Source: a virus
Length of the DNA stretch: 35,423 bases
Reading direction: 5' to 3' (one strand)
IMG/VR virus record: IMGVR_UViG_3300003852_000031
Location: 1-35,423 of that record
The position numbers and the translations under genes are program-made. The notes under the pieces are model-generated. The model was not told the DNA's origin. It worked only from the letters and a program-made list of their open reading frames with translations, and ran no database searches. Below, piece after piece: positions 25,802 to 35,203 of this stretch (its first letter is position 1; the number at the start of each line of letters is the position of its first letter).

Positions 25802-28800
25802 TTAAAAAAACAAATTCAAAAAGCCTTGAATCTTATCTACATTCGGTCCACCAATCAATAATACCAATCCAGCAGTATAACCATTTTGACCTGAATCAGG
25901 ACCTCCAATTGCAGATTTAACCTGAGCTTTTATTCTTTCAACACCACCAGTTTTAACATCAATTCTAAGAATATAAAAACCTGCATTCGGAGAAAAAATA
26001 GTCTTTATAGTATCAATAATTTTTTCAATTTGATCTATAAAATCTGCCAATGTATTAATCTTAACAGTCAACAAATCTATAAATTGTGTTACAGATTCAG
26101 ATCCTTTTTGAATTGCATCAAGTTCTGAATTAACCCAAGCTTCTAATGATTTAATAAAATCCTCAACGGGTTTAAATAAACTTTGTGCAGTCATATTCAT
26201 CCAATTTGGGTATGTACCAGTAACACCTTCTTCTATTGATGTATAACCGGCACAAGAACCTGATGAATTACCTATCGTTGGCAAACAATAATTTGGATCA
26301 TTTCTATATTGCTTATTATAATATTGTACTTCACCACCTATTGTTCCATCCTGACATAAAACAGTATCAAAAAATAATCTATTTGGCACACATTTAGTAC
26401 CTAACTTTGTATAACCGACATTTAAGCATGCGTTTCCACTATCATAAACACATCGTTTATTTACATATTGTTCACAAATTTGTTTATTGACACCATTAGC
26501 ACACAAAATTTCATCAAAATTTATATTTTGTTTTCTACAAGCTGGTGAATAAGCCTTTATAGTATATTCTACGTATATATCATCACCATTTTGATAACCA
26601 ATACTTGAAATATCACTAATTGTTAATATAGTTTTATTATTCTGTCTAGCTATTAACAAATCCCAACCATAAGTTAACTTTGTATCATTTAGTACTGTTA
26701 TAAATCGATCATATCCAGGAGCATTTGTATCAATTTTGCTCGTTTCCACATCAATGAATCTATCATAGTTAAAATTTAGATCATTACTTTTCATTCTACG
26801 TATAGTTTCACTCAAATTTCTAATTGAGATATATCTCATGTCAATCATATCATCAATTGTAAAAGTAAATGTATTTACTTGTTGAAATCCTGCATTAATT
26901 TGTATTTTTGTACTAACAGAAAAATTACTAGATTGCTTCGCAATACCACTTCTATTAATAGATTTTACAATTACATTACTAAGTTTTTTGATCACAGTTG
27001 TTTGTGACTTATCAATATTACAAGCAAAATTTGCACATCTTTCAAAAATAACAGAATCTATCGATGGTTTTGCAAATAATTTTGATGAACCTACAACTTC
27101 ATTTGATAATACACTACCACTACTCGATCCCATTGTAGTTCTAATAGTATAATAATAATTTGTACCATTTTCAACACTTAAATCTTGATACTCATATCCT
27201 AACGGCATTGCAGGTTGAACATCTTTGCTCCAACCAACAGCAAAATTGCTAAATCTAAGTTTATATTCAGATGCTTTCACACTACCTATCGGTTTTAACT
27301 TTTGTTTTGTTTGAGAATCAATAACATCACCTCTATTAGATATTATTGTCTTATTATCTGTATCATAATAATCTTGTTGAGCAATTATAGCATTTGATTG
27401 TAGTTGAGTCCTGTAAATATCAAATCCAGAAACTAAATCAATTAAATTTTGTTTATGAAATATTCCAGATATACTAAATGTTATAAATTCCGGCAATTCC
27501 CATCGTACTATAACTTTTGAACTTCCAGAAACAGCTGTAACATTTTTTGGTTCTTGAACCTGTGGTTGCCAATCTATTGACGTAAATATTTTCTGTAATG
27601 ATTTTATTCCATTTATCACGTCAACAAGGTTTCCAGAATCAATAGCAATAATATATGCACCTACATCCGCTGATTCAGAAAATTGTGGTCGTTTACTATC
27701 AAAAATATCATCAAAAGAATCAGTAACTCTTTTCTTAAAAGCTTCAGATCCACCTCCAACACTTGCCAAAAATTTTGCAAATCCAGGTTCAGCTTCTACA
27801 GTCGGATCATTATAATTTATATTTGGAAATACAGGCAATAAATAAACACCAGATGCAGCTAAATCATTAACATATTGTTCAATAGCTTTTGATAATGCAG
27901 TCAATATTGCTTTTAATGCACTTCCAGTATCAACCAATAATACTTTAACAACACTTAACACACTATTAATTAATTTTAATATTGTCTTCATTGGATCTAT
28001 TACATTTTTAATAGCATCTGCTGTTGATATAATAGACTTCGGTAACATTGACTGTAAATCAAATGATTCCCATGCACCTTCAGGAACAACTCCAAGACCT
28101 TTTAACACAACATCTACTTGAGGTCGATCTATATCACTACTATTTATTCGAATTTTTCCTAAAAGATCACCTGATGTACTTGGTGCAAATATTATTGAAT
28201 AAAACGCTGAACCGCCAGGAGCTATAGTTGTCGGTATAAATCCTGCAACACTATACGAAGATGAAGCACTATCTATAACACTAATATTAGTAACACTCAA
28301 TGTATCATTACCAATATTATTAATCGTCACAGTTCTTTGACTTGAAGTTTTAACATTAGTATCTGCAAATAATATTTTATCTTCAACTTCAATAATTGGT
28401 TTATGAACACCAGTACCAGTGATAGTAATAATAATTTGACTATTTATAGGATCATCACATGTAATTCTTAATTTAGCTGTATATGACACTGTATCTAATG
28501 GTTTGAATATTACATCAAAATTATAGAAATTATTTGCTAAAACAATAGCTGATATTGGAGAAATTACAAAAACATCTGATATTAATTGTATTGAAACAAT
28601 CAAATCAACACTATTAATGTTTTGTATTGACAATATATGCTTACTTTCAATATTAGTAGGTTGATTTCCAAAATTTATATCTGATGTATCAACTAAAATT
28701 TGAGGATATATACCTTGACCAGTGACATGAATTGATAAATCATTTAGTGAATTACTTTGTACAACAATATCTTGATCCACCAATGCATCATCAGTAGGTT

Positions 28801-29611
28801 GAAAAAATATGCCTAAAGTATAAATATTTCCAGGATTAATACTAAAAGGATAACTCTCATTTACAGAAAATGGCAAACTAAAATTTATGTTTGAAACTGT
28901 AATTACAACATTTCCTGTGTTCTTAAGTTCAACTTTTTGCTCAATTTTTTGACCAACTTTTGTTTCAAATTTTGATGGTATACTATTTAAAAATAATGAT
29001 ATTATTGGTTCAATTCCTGCGCCAGAACAAACTATTGGATCAATCAATATATTTGCAGTAAAAGTTAATTGAGCAGCTATAAGTTGCTCAACTGTAGTAG
29101 GAGTAAAAGTTACAGCAACAACGATAGATTCACCGCTAACAACTTCAAAACTTGTTTGACTAATAGTTATATCAGGATTTAGCAATGCTTGAATGTTTGT
29201 TATATTTAAAATCGAACCATTTGTAGCAATATTAGACACAGTCATTGATAAAGTTAACAATTCACCAATAACAACATCTCCAAAATTAAGAATTCCTGGA
29301 TCAATAGATACAATGGGTTCTAATATTACAGCTATTGCATCGATAATAACATCGGGACCAGCATTATTTGAAATAGTTATTGTAGCAGATTGATCAGTAT
29401 TTGCAGTATATACAAATGTAATTTGCACCCAGTCATAAGCAGCAATAGTAAAAGGTACAGCATTAGTATTAAAATCTACACTTGAAATATTTATATTAGT
29501 GATATCAACGGGATTATTACTAGTATTATATAGCGACAATATTTTTGATGCCGAATATCCTTTAGATACTGGGTCAAAATCAATTACAGTTAATGATGGT
29601 GTTACACTCAT
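25802..29611 (-). CDS. ASH/Hydin-repeat tail protein with FN3-like and Cys-rich parts
   Basis: A 1269-residue protein. Residues 1-510 hold about five ASH/Hydin-like (choice-of-anchor D) beta-sandwich repeats, with the pattern 'FG...G.....T..I.N.G...L..TNI...PG.S....V.F.P......L.I......V..G.G'; the clearest are about 100-200, 305-400 and 405-505. A hydrophobic helical stretch (about 520-590) and an FN3-like part (WQPQVQEPKNVTAVSGSSK, FDIYRTQL...YYYTIR, about 680-845) follow. Nine Cys lie at 1025-1120 (1025, 1037, 1046, 1054, 1062, 1074, 1086, 1109, 1120). The C-terminus is helical (about 1140-1210) then Gly-rich. No signal peptide is seen. Its ATG overlaps the TGA of the 66-residue gene (ATGA). 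Position and repeats point to a tail-tip or baseplate-hub adhesin. Confidence 0.85.
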   Translation of the reverse strand: MSVTPSLTVIDFDPVSKGYSASKILSLYNTSNNPVDITNINISSVDFNTNAVPFTIAAYDWVQITFVYTANTDQSATITISNNAGPDVIIDAIAVILEPIVSIDPGILNFGDVVIGELLTLSMTVSNIATNGSILNITNIQALLNPDITISQTSFEVVSGESIVVAVTFTPTTVEQLIAAQLTFTANILIDPIVCSGAGIEPIISLFLNSIPSKFETKVGQKIEQKVELKNTGNVVITVSNINFSLPFSVNESYPFSINPGNIYTLGIFFQPTDDALVDQDIVVQSNSLNDLSIHVTGQGIYPQILVDTSDINFGNQPTNIESKHILSIQNINSVDLIVSIQLISDVFVISPISAIVLANNFYNFDVIFKPLDTVSYTAKLRITCDDPINSQIIITITGTGVHKPIIEVEDKILFADTNVKTSSQRTVTINNIGNDTLSVTNISVIDSASSSYSVAGFIPTTIAPGGSAFYSIIFAPSTSGDLLGKIRINSSDIDRPQVDVVLKGLGVVPEGAWESFDLQSMLPKSIISTADAIKNVIDPMKTILKLINSVLSVVKVLLVDTGSALKAILTALSKAIEQYVNDLAASGVYLLPVFPNINYNDPTVEAEPGFAKFLASVGGGSEAFKKRVTDSFDDIFDSKRPQFSESADVGAYIIAIDSGNLVDVINGIKSLQKIFTSIDWQPQVQEPKNVTAVSGSSKVIVRWELPEFITFSISGIFHKQNLIDLVSGFDIYRTQLQSNAIIAQQDYYDTDNKTIISNRGDVIDSQTKQKLKPIGSVKASEYKLRFSNFAVGWSKDVQPAMPLGYEYQDLSVENGTNYYYTIRTTMGSSSGSVLSNEVVGSSKLFAKPSIDSVIFERCANFACNIDKSQTTVIKKLSNVIVKSINRSGIAKQSSNFSVSTKIQINAGFQQVNTFTFTIDDMIDMRYISIRNLSETIRRMKSNDLNFNYDRFIDVETSKIDTNAPGYDRFITVLNDTKLTYGWDLLIARQNNKTILTISDISSIGYQNGDDIYVEYTIKAYSPACRKQNINFDEILCANGVNKQICEQYVNKRCVYDSGNACLNVGYTKLGTKCVPNRLFFDTVLCQDGTIGGEVQYYNKQYRNDPNYCLPTIGNSSGSCAGYTSIEEGVTGTYPNWMNMTAQSLFKPVEDFIKSLEAWVNSELDAIQKGSESVTQFIDLLTVKINTLADFIDQIEKIIDTIKTIFSPNAGFYILRIDVKTGGVERIKAQVKSAIGGPDSGQNGYTAGLVLLIGGPNVDKIQGFLNLFF

Positions 29612-29808
29612 ATTTTTGACTTCAATTCTTTTATTTTGTTATTAAATATTTCATCATCAATTTGAATCACACCTAATTTTTTTAAATTCTCTAACTTATG
29701 TATCAATTGTTCTTGTTCATGTACTAAAGCTTCTTTTAAAGACTTTAATAATGGTTCTAAAATATTATCTTGAAGGCCTAATGATGTTTTCTTTTCCCAA
29801 GTAGCCAT
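29608..29808 (-). CDS. Small helical protein
   Basis: A 66-residue, mostly helical protein (SLKEALVHEQEQLIHKLENL, then KKLGVIQIDDEIFNNKIKEL). AAAGGA sits five bases upstream of the ATG within the last codons of the 170-residue gene, and its TGA overlaps the next ATG as ATGA. The pair of small genes before a very large tail gene recalls tail-assembly chaperone placement. I see no slippery sequence linking the two, so that role is not supported. Function is unknown. Confidence 0.8.
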   Translation of the reverse strand: MATWEKKTSLGLQDNILEPLLKSLKEALVHEQEQLIHKLENLKKLGVIQIDDEIFNNKIKELKSKI

Positions 29809-29810
29809 AT

Positions 29811-30323
29811 TTATCCTTTTGTCAATTCAGCAATTTTCTTTTTAAGTTCAACTATTTCCAATTTAGCTTTCTCTAATTCCGTTTTTTCATTTATACATAT
29901 TGGCAATAATGCATCAGATTGTTCTATTGATAAAGACTCTGGCAACAAATTTTCATCTATCAGGAATGGATCAATTTCAACTTCTTCATTCATTGCAGCT
30001 TGCACATCCATGACTGAATATTCTTTTATTAAAGTTTCTAATTCTTTACCAAAATTATCCATGTCTTGTAGCACATAATTATTATCCATTATAGTCGGCA
30101 TGTTTTTTTCATTTTTTATTGAATATTTTTGACATAATATTCGTCGTTTCTTTTCAAATTCAACTAAAGGTCTTTCAATATCAATTATAACAGTCATCTC
30201 TTCATGAAATCTTACTTTATTTTTAGAAATAGCTATAGCAAATTTTGTATTAACTTTTTCTTTACTAAAACTATTTATTATTACATGTAATTTTTTCAAA
30301 CTATTTCGACTAATTTTAATCAT
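29811..30323 (-). CDS. Small acidic-tailed protein, possibly DUF1617-like
   Basis: A 170-residue protein from the chosen start. Two ATGs lie six bases apart; the AAGGAG (30330-30335) touches the upstream one but is six bases from the ATG at 30323, so the latter is used. Residues about 1-75 are basic (SRNSLKKLHVIIN... IERPLVEFEKKRRILCQKY). An acidic middle (NEEVEIDPFLID) and a C-terminal Lys/Glu coiled coil (EKAKLEIVELKKKIAELTKG) follow. The 'F-x-x-x-R-x-x-L-x-x-KY... GKELETLIKE... EVEI' pattern resembles DUF1617-type phage proteins found near tail genes. That match is from memory and weak. Confidence 0.8.
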   Translation of the reverse strand: MIKISRNSLKKLHVIINSFSKEKVNTKFAIAISKNKVRFHEEMTVIIDIERPLVEFEKKRRILCQKYSIKNEKNMPTIMDNNYVLQDMDNFGKELETLIKEYSVMDVQAAMNEEVEIDPFLIDENLLPESLSIEQSDALLPICINEKTELEKAKLEIVELKKKIAELTKG

Positions 30324-30329
30324 ATTCAT

Positions 30330-30335
30330 CTCCTT
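30330..30335 (-). promoter_or_regulatory. Ribosome binding site deciding the 170-residue start
   Basis: AAGGAG on the minus strand lies directly against the ATG at 30329 and six bases from the ATG at 30323. Only the second has workable spacing. The site overlaps the stop codon of the preceding 1413-residue gene, which implies coupling. Confidence 0.8.
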
Positions 30336-33300
30336 AAATCATTGATTTTAATTCATTAATTTTAGAATTATTATTTGAAATCATGTTTGTCGCTGTTACA
30401 ATGTTCTGTTGTTTTTCACCAACTTTATAATAAGACCCAGTTTTCTTATTCAAACGTTTTATCACTTGCTGCCATCTATTATCATAATATGATCCTGGAT
30501 TATAAAAATACAAATAATTTTCAATATTAATTAGTCTAGTAATAACCCAGGGTATCCTACCATTAGGAGAATTATTAATTGCTGCTATTCTATTACCAAT
30601 GAGATTAAATCTTGCAATTCTATCACTATCCGTCATTCCCGACATACAATGTACTAAACTACTATAATTATTATTTTCACTTGTAATAGCAGTTATTAAA
30701 TCAGGATTTGGATTACCACTATTAATCGGATCATACATACTATTTGAAAGTTCTTGACCCAATACTAATAACTCATTTCCTGCAACAGACAATTCTGAAC
30801 TTGCAATAGTATGCCAACTACTAAAACTAAATGATGGTAATACATACCAACTATTAAAAGTGCCTGATCCAGTTATAGATGTTATATTAACAATTAATGT
30901 TCCAGGACCTGGATTGTATGATATTACAGTACCTATCATTGTATGAGTATTATCATAATAAATTGTAATCGACTGTCCAAATGACAATGATAAAGTAGAA
31001 TTAACATGTAACGTCTGACTACCAGTTGAAATTAACAGTGATGTATTACTTGTAGATAATAATAATAATGTATGTTCAGATTGTAAATATCCTAATTCAG
31101 GATAAACTAAAAAATTATAAAAAACATTCCAATAATCATATGACCCTGAACCTACAGTTGATGTTATGTTAACAACTAAACTTCCATTTAAAGGATTATA
31201 AGATGTCACTGTGCCAATCATTTCATTTGAACTAGTATTTGCTAGAACAATATACTGTCCTGGATTTATTATTAATCCTAAATCAACTGTTATTAAAGTT
31301 TTTGTTCCTAAACCTATTGTCAATGGTGTTCCTGATAAAGTAAATGAACATTCTTTAAGACTATTGACAGTATAATACGGTGGCTGATAATTAAATACTT
31401 GTTTTTGTACAAATTGCGGAATTTCTGACATACTAAAAAAATCAGCACCAGAAAAAGTTACAGAATAATTTGCTGTAAAAGTTCCCGGTCCTACTAAATC
31501 AACTTCTGAAAAACCTAAATATCTTGCCATGCTAAAGGCTTTATTTGATCCTGAACCAAATAAAAATGAACCTGCTGTAAGGGTTATAATAAATTTTGAT
31601 AATGATTGTTTATATTGAACAGTACAAATTGGTATAGTATCCTGAATTAATGTTGCTAATTCTGATTCAGAATAATTACCATAAGCGAATGCATAAGGTC
31701 CTATAGGTATATCAATAATATTATTACCACCATCAATTTTTAATTTTCCACCATATAATCTTGGTTGCCCTAAACTAGCAGTATCGTATTCATTTGTCGT
31801 TTGTAAAACCAAACCTGTATTTAAAACATCTGTTGATATGATCATCGGATTTTGTATTGAAAGTAATGAATAACATGAATGCCAATAATCAGTTGTTAAA
31901 TCTGAACAACTAAATCCATTACTATTTAGAAAATCATACAAAGCTTTTATTGTATCATATGATGTCTCATTATTTCTTACTTCTGTTGGTGTTACCATTC
32001 CAATAAAAGGACTTAAATCTCTAAGAGGATCTTCTGCAGCTAAAAATTGTATTGACGACGTCGGACCAAAAGTCGGAGAATACACTGTAAATTTATTATT
32101 TGTAGTATAATAATCACATTCAACATCAGGTACAGACTCCCGAATTTTACTTTGAATCAATACTGCTAATGCAGAACCATTATTTGCCTGTGCGGGCTTC
32201 AATAAACTATCAGTAAAATCCCATCGCCAATCAGAACTGAAATCATCTAAAGCATACCCTAAATTATTGTTAAATTCTGGTTTTCTAATATCACCATAAG
32301 TAAATTCTAATCTATATACATTACCATCAATATTTACTTTCAATTTATTATTAGCATATCTACCGATAATTTGTTTTTGATTGTCAAATCCCATTAAACT
32401 TGATAATTCAATTGTTGAAACTATCCAATACCTATAAACTTGTGATGGAGGACCTGAAGAAACAATGCTTGTAGCATTTATTGCTATTTCTCCATTTATA
32501 GGATTATATGAAATAATATTGCCTCTCATAAAATTCAAATTGTCATAAATAATATCAACCATTTCACCAACAAATAAAGTTGTCAAATTCTTTTCAACAT
32601 TAAATATTCGTAATCCAATATTTATTGTAAGTGCAGAATCAGAAATTGTCAATATTTTTCTATTTATTATCCAATTACTATACATTCCAGAACCAATCAC
32701 AGTTGTAATATTAACAATTAATTTGCCTGTGACTGGATCATATGATACAACACTACCGACCATTCTATTATTTTCGTCATTAAATAATTCAACAATCGAA
32801 TTTACAGGAAATATTAATTTAGTATCTACAGTTAAAGTCTGTTGTTCTGCTACTAATGCCAAAGTATCAAAAGATTGTATTGTCTTATTTACAATAACTT
32901 GTGCTGTCGATGTCGGACCAACATTACTTGATGCAATTGTAAAAGTTTTTGCTGAACTATTATAAATACATTTTGCATCTGCAAAACCAGCAGCACCTAA
33001 TGCTAATGTAATTTGTCCGGCTAAAGCATCAGCTGCAATATCTGATTTACCACTTAAAGCATTTAAAATATCTTCAGTATAAACTTGAACATCAGTATCA
33101 ATACCGCCATCAAAATTAACAGTTATGAAATTATTACTATTATAAATTGTATAACTTAATGGTACATTTCTATATGTTGTTGTTGACCCATGTCTATCTC
33201 TAGTCCACAATTCAAAATTGGGACTAGTTATATTACCTGAAACATTATAAGCTCGAGAAGAAATAATAGGAACATTTATTGGCGGAGTAGTTGCTATAAA

Positions 33301-34575
33301 TCTACTATCATTTATAGTGATTCTAACATCAAACGTTGTACTAATAAAAGATGCTCTTGCTGATCCTTGATATATCCAATGTATTGTTCTTATAACATTA
33401 CTATTATTGAATGCTAGTACTCTTACTAAAATTCTATCAGTTACAAGCAAAGAAATATCTGAAGAAATAATATAATTAACAATTTCATTTTGTGCAGACA
33501 AAGATGACACAGCAGTAATAGCTGATGTAGAATCTGTAATAAATAATGAAGTTATTATTCCATTAACATCTATTTTACAAACTTCAAATTTTACAGTTAC
33601 TATTCCAATACTTATTGAATCAACCCAAAACCAACCATTAAAAGTCCAAGTTCCAGCACGTATAACATTATTGTTAGTAAATGTTCGTCCAGGAAAATCT
33701 ATAGCAGTTATATAATTTTCAATTACATCACCACTATTGTCAATATTGATGATTTCAAATGATCTATCTTGTTCTACACCAAATGCTATTCCTTCAGTAA
33801 ATTGTTTATTGTTAATAACAAAAGTAACAAATGATTTTCCTGTATCTTCATATGTTAATATAGTACATGCGCTTAAAATTAATTCCAAATCATTGACAAC
33901 TATCACTGTATAAATACCATCATTTAATGATGAATTTGTTACTTTAAGTCTACATTGTGATATCCAACCATCTTGAATAAAACTACCTGATCTTCTAGTT
34001 ATTATATTTGGATGTATAAATTTTACTTTGTTTACATTTGCCTCGGACATTACTGTTTGATCAAGTATTAGATATAAATCATTAACATTTGTTATTGTAT
34101 AAATACCATCATTTAATTCAGACCCTTCTATTTTAAGTCTTTGTTGCGATAACCAACCATCTTGAATAAAACTGCCTGATCCTCTAGTGATTACATTCGG
34201 ATAAACAAATGTTACATCAAATACCTGAATAAAAGGTGCAAAAATTATATGATCTATTGTCGTCGTTGGAAAATTAATAATATTACTATCATTAGTATTA
34301 AAAAATAATCTACAAATTGAAGTTATTGAAAAAGCAGGTTGTTGAACTGGATTAATAATTGTTTTTCCATCAAGTATTCTTCTTTCTTCTTCCAATTCAA
34401 ATACTTGTGCATGAGTTTCATCAACATATTTTTTACTAGAAATATCGACTAACATTAAATTATTAACTGTTTTAATATCTGATGAAATACTGTCCTGTAA
34501 TTGTTTATTTTGACTAATCAAATCATCGATTTGTTTTTGAATTAGTCCTTTATCCCTGTCACTTAAAGTCGGCAT
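30334..34575 (-). CDS. Large beta-module virion protein
   Basis: A 1413-residue protein starting MPTLSDRDKGL; AAAGGAG lies five bases upstream, and a longer in-frame start at 34662 is rejected as it lies inside the previous gene. Order: coiled coil (about 1-75); two tandem 'VITRxSGSFIQDGW...NDGIYTV...' units (about 115-250); a 'RAGTWTFNGWFW' unit (about 295-415); a Tyr-rich 'YTEDILNALS...GPTSTAQV' unit (about 470-560); four 'MxGxVxSYxPxxGxLxVNIT...GSG...W' units (about 575-638, 647-720, 1082-1151, 1175-1245), the first pair separated from the second by regions resembling fibre 'LxGF' units; then a helical C-terminus (about 1255-1413). No enzyme motif was seen. It is probably an extended tail appendage; the module types are common in phage fibres. 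Confidence 0.85.
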   Translation of the reverse strand: MPTLSDRDKGLIQKQIDDLISQNKQLQDSISSDIKTVNNLMLVDISSKKYVDETHAQVFELEEERRILDGKTIINPVQQPAFSITSICRLFFNTNDSNIINFPTTTIDHIIFAPFIQVFDVTFVYPNVITRGSGSFIQDGWLSQQRLKIEGSELNDGIYTITNVNDLYLILDQTVMSEANVNKVKFIHPNIITRRSGSFIQDGWISQCRLKVTNSSLNDGIYTVIVVNDLELILSACTILTYEDTGKSFVTFVINNKQFTEGIAFGVEQDRSFEIINIDNSGDVIENYITAIDFPGRTFTNNNVIRAGTWTFNGWFWVDSISIGIVTVKFEVCKIDVNGIITSLFITDSTSAITAVSSLSAQNEIVNYIISSDISLLVTDRILVRVLAFNNSNVIRTIHWIYQGSARASFISTTFDVRITINDSRFIATTPPINVPIISSRAYNVSGNITSPNFELWTRDRHGSTTTYRNVPLSYTIYNSNNFITVNFDGGIDTDVQVYTEDILNALSGKSDIAADALAGQITLALGAAGFADAKCIYNSSAKTFTIASSNVGPTSTAQVIVNKTIQSFDTLALVAEQQTLTVDTKLIFPVNSIVELFNDENNRMVGSVVSYDPVTGKLIVNITTVIGSGMYSNWIINRKILTISDSALTINIGLRIFNVEKNLTTLFVGEMVDIIYDNLNFMRGNIISYNPINGEIAINATSIVSSGPPSQVYRYWIVSTIELSSLMGFDNQKQIIGRYANNKLKVNIDGNVYRLEFTYGDIRKPEFNNNLGYALDDFSSDWRWDFTDSLLKPAQANNGSALAVLIQSKIRESVPDVECDYYTTNNKFTVYSPTFGPTSSIQFLAAEDPLRDLSPFIGMVTPTEVRNNETSYDTIKALYDFLNSNGFSCSDLTTDYWHSCYSLLSIQNPMIISTDVLNTGLVLQTTNEYDTASLGQPRLYGGKLKIDGGNNIIDIPIGPYAFAYGNYSESELATLIQDTIPICTVQYKQSLSKFIITLTAGSFLFGSGSNKAFSMARYLGFSEVDLVGPGTFTANYSVTFSGADFFSMSEIPQFVQKQVFNYQPPYYTVNSLKECSFTLSGTPLTIGLGTKTLITVDLGLIINPGQYIVLANTSSNEMIGTVTSYNPLNGSLVVNITSTVGSGSYDYWNVFYNFLVYPELGYLQSEHTLLLLSTSNTSLLISTGSQTLHVNSTLSLSFGQSITIYYDNTHTMIGTVISYNPGPGTLIVNITSITGSGTFNSWYVLPSFSFSSWHTIASSELSVAGNELLVLGQELSNSMYDPINSGNPNPDLITAITSENNNYSSLVHCMSGMTDSDRIARFNLIGNRIAAINNSPNGRIPWVITRLINIENYLYFYNPGSYYDNRWQQVIKRLNKKTGSYYKVGEKQQNIVTATNMISNNNSKINELKSMI
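30841..31332 (-). repeat. Two tandem 'SYNP..G.L.VNIT..GSG..W' modules
   Basis: Residues about 1082-1151 and 1175-1245 of the 1413-residue protein carry this module; two more copies are at 32416-32853, and one is in the baseplate J gene (near 20110-20320). All end with GSG, or a variant such as SSG, followed by an aromatic W. Confidence 0.75.
32416..32853 (-). repeat. Two further 'SY.P..G...N.T' modules
   Basis: Residues about 575-638 and 647-720. The second has SSGPPSQVYRYWIV in place of the usual GSG-x-x-x-x-W end, so it carries a short insertion. Confidence 0.7.
33826..34233 (-). repeat. Recent tandem duplication of a beta unit
   Basis: Two units about 190 bases apart encode SGSFIQDGW followed by NDGIYT. 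Their DNA is nearly identical over the stretch around plus-strand 33967 and 34157 (CCAACCATCTTGAATAAAAC in both). Confidence 0.8.
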
Positions 34576-34580
34576 CTCAT

Positions 34581-34587
34581 CTCCTTT
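34581..34587 (-). promoter_or_regulatory. Ribosome binding site deciding the 1413-residue start
   Basis: AAAGGAG on the minus strand lies five bases before the ATG at 34575 and overlaps the TAA of the 205-residue gene. It excludes the longer reading that begins at 34662. Confidence 0.8.
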
Positions 34588-35203
34588 AAAATATTTTACC
34601 TGTATCAGTCCCAACGCTCGGGATTGGAGGAAATGCTGGCGGTACTGGTCCAACTGCAACACCAGTTATTGTCGTGTTTACAATTGCAGTTTGAAAAGCA
34701 GCCGCAACTCCATATCCTATTCCATTTGCTAATTGAAAATTTTTTGTTCCTACTAAACCTACAGCAACCATTTGAGCTAATATAATTGATGCCATCATCG
34801 GTCCTATTATACCAACAATTATTCCTGTACCAGTTCCAATACCTACTATAGTTGATACACCTTGAACTATAGCTGTTGTCATGTGAGAAGCCACTGCATT
34901 TCCAATTGCCATTGACATTGGTTGCATTTTACTGCCTATCAACCCTTGTGCAGTACATTGCAAAAAAATCAAATTTCCAACAGTTGATCCTATAATTATT
35001 CCACCAGATAATGTACCAATTGATGCACCTGTTCCCAATCCCAATCCAGTTGACACCCCATTATATATTGCAGTTGACAATACATTAGTTACAATTCCAT
35101 TTCCAATAGCCATTGACAATTGTGGCACCATTGTTCCTGTAAATCCTATAGAAGCAAGTTGTGCCTGGATTTGAGCTCCAAGCAATGATCCATTAATTGG
35201 CAT
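34586..35203 (-). CDS. Glycine-rich three-repeat virion protein
   Basis: A 205-residue, hydrophobic, Gly/Ala/Ile-rich protein with three internal repeats (about 17-86, 87-148, 149-205). Each has a 'G-x-K...QLxMAIGNGxAxxxxTAIVxGVSTxxGIGTGT' pattern, and the first two continue into 'GIIG...AQ/VGL'. The last ends in a VPPAFPPIPSVGTDTGKIF tail. Hydrophobic stretches are long, but regular Gly spacing and Ser/Thr breaks make a simple membrane protein or holin less likely than a packed virion part. Similar repeat proteins occur among phage tail genes without defined function. The start overlaps the preceding gene by eleven bases and its own ribosome site is weak, so translation probably depends on re-initiation. 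Confidence 0.8.
   Translation of the reverse strand: MPINGSLLGAQIQAQLASIGFTGTMVPQLSMAIGNGIVTNVLSTAIYNGVSTGLGLGTGASIGTLSGGIIIGSTVGNLIFLQCTAQGLIGSKMQPMSMAIGNAVASHMTTAIVQGVSTIVGIGTGTGIIVGIIGPMMASIILAQMVAVGLVGTKNFQLANGIGYGVAAAFQTAIVNTTITGVAVGPVPPAFPPIPSVGTDTGKIF

Noticed and set aside
29608-30323. Frameshifted tail-assembly chaperone pair (170 and 66 residues)
   Set aside because: The genes have separate ribosome sites and no slippery heptamer was seen at the junction; the protein features do not match a chaperone pair.
34576-34662. Longer N-terminus for the 1413-residue protein
   Set aside because: It lies wholly inside the preceding gene; the AAAGGAG at 34581-34587 clearly serves the ATG at 34575.
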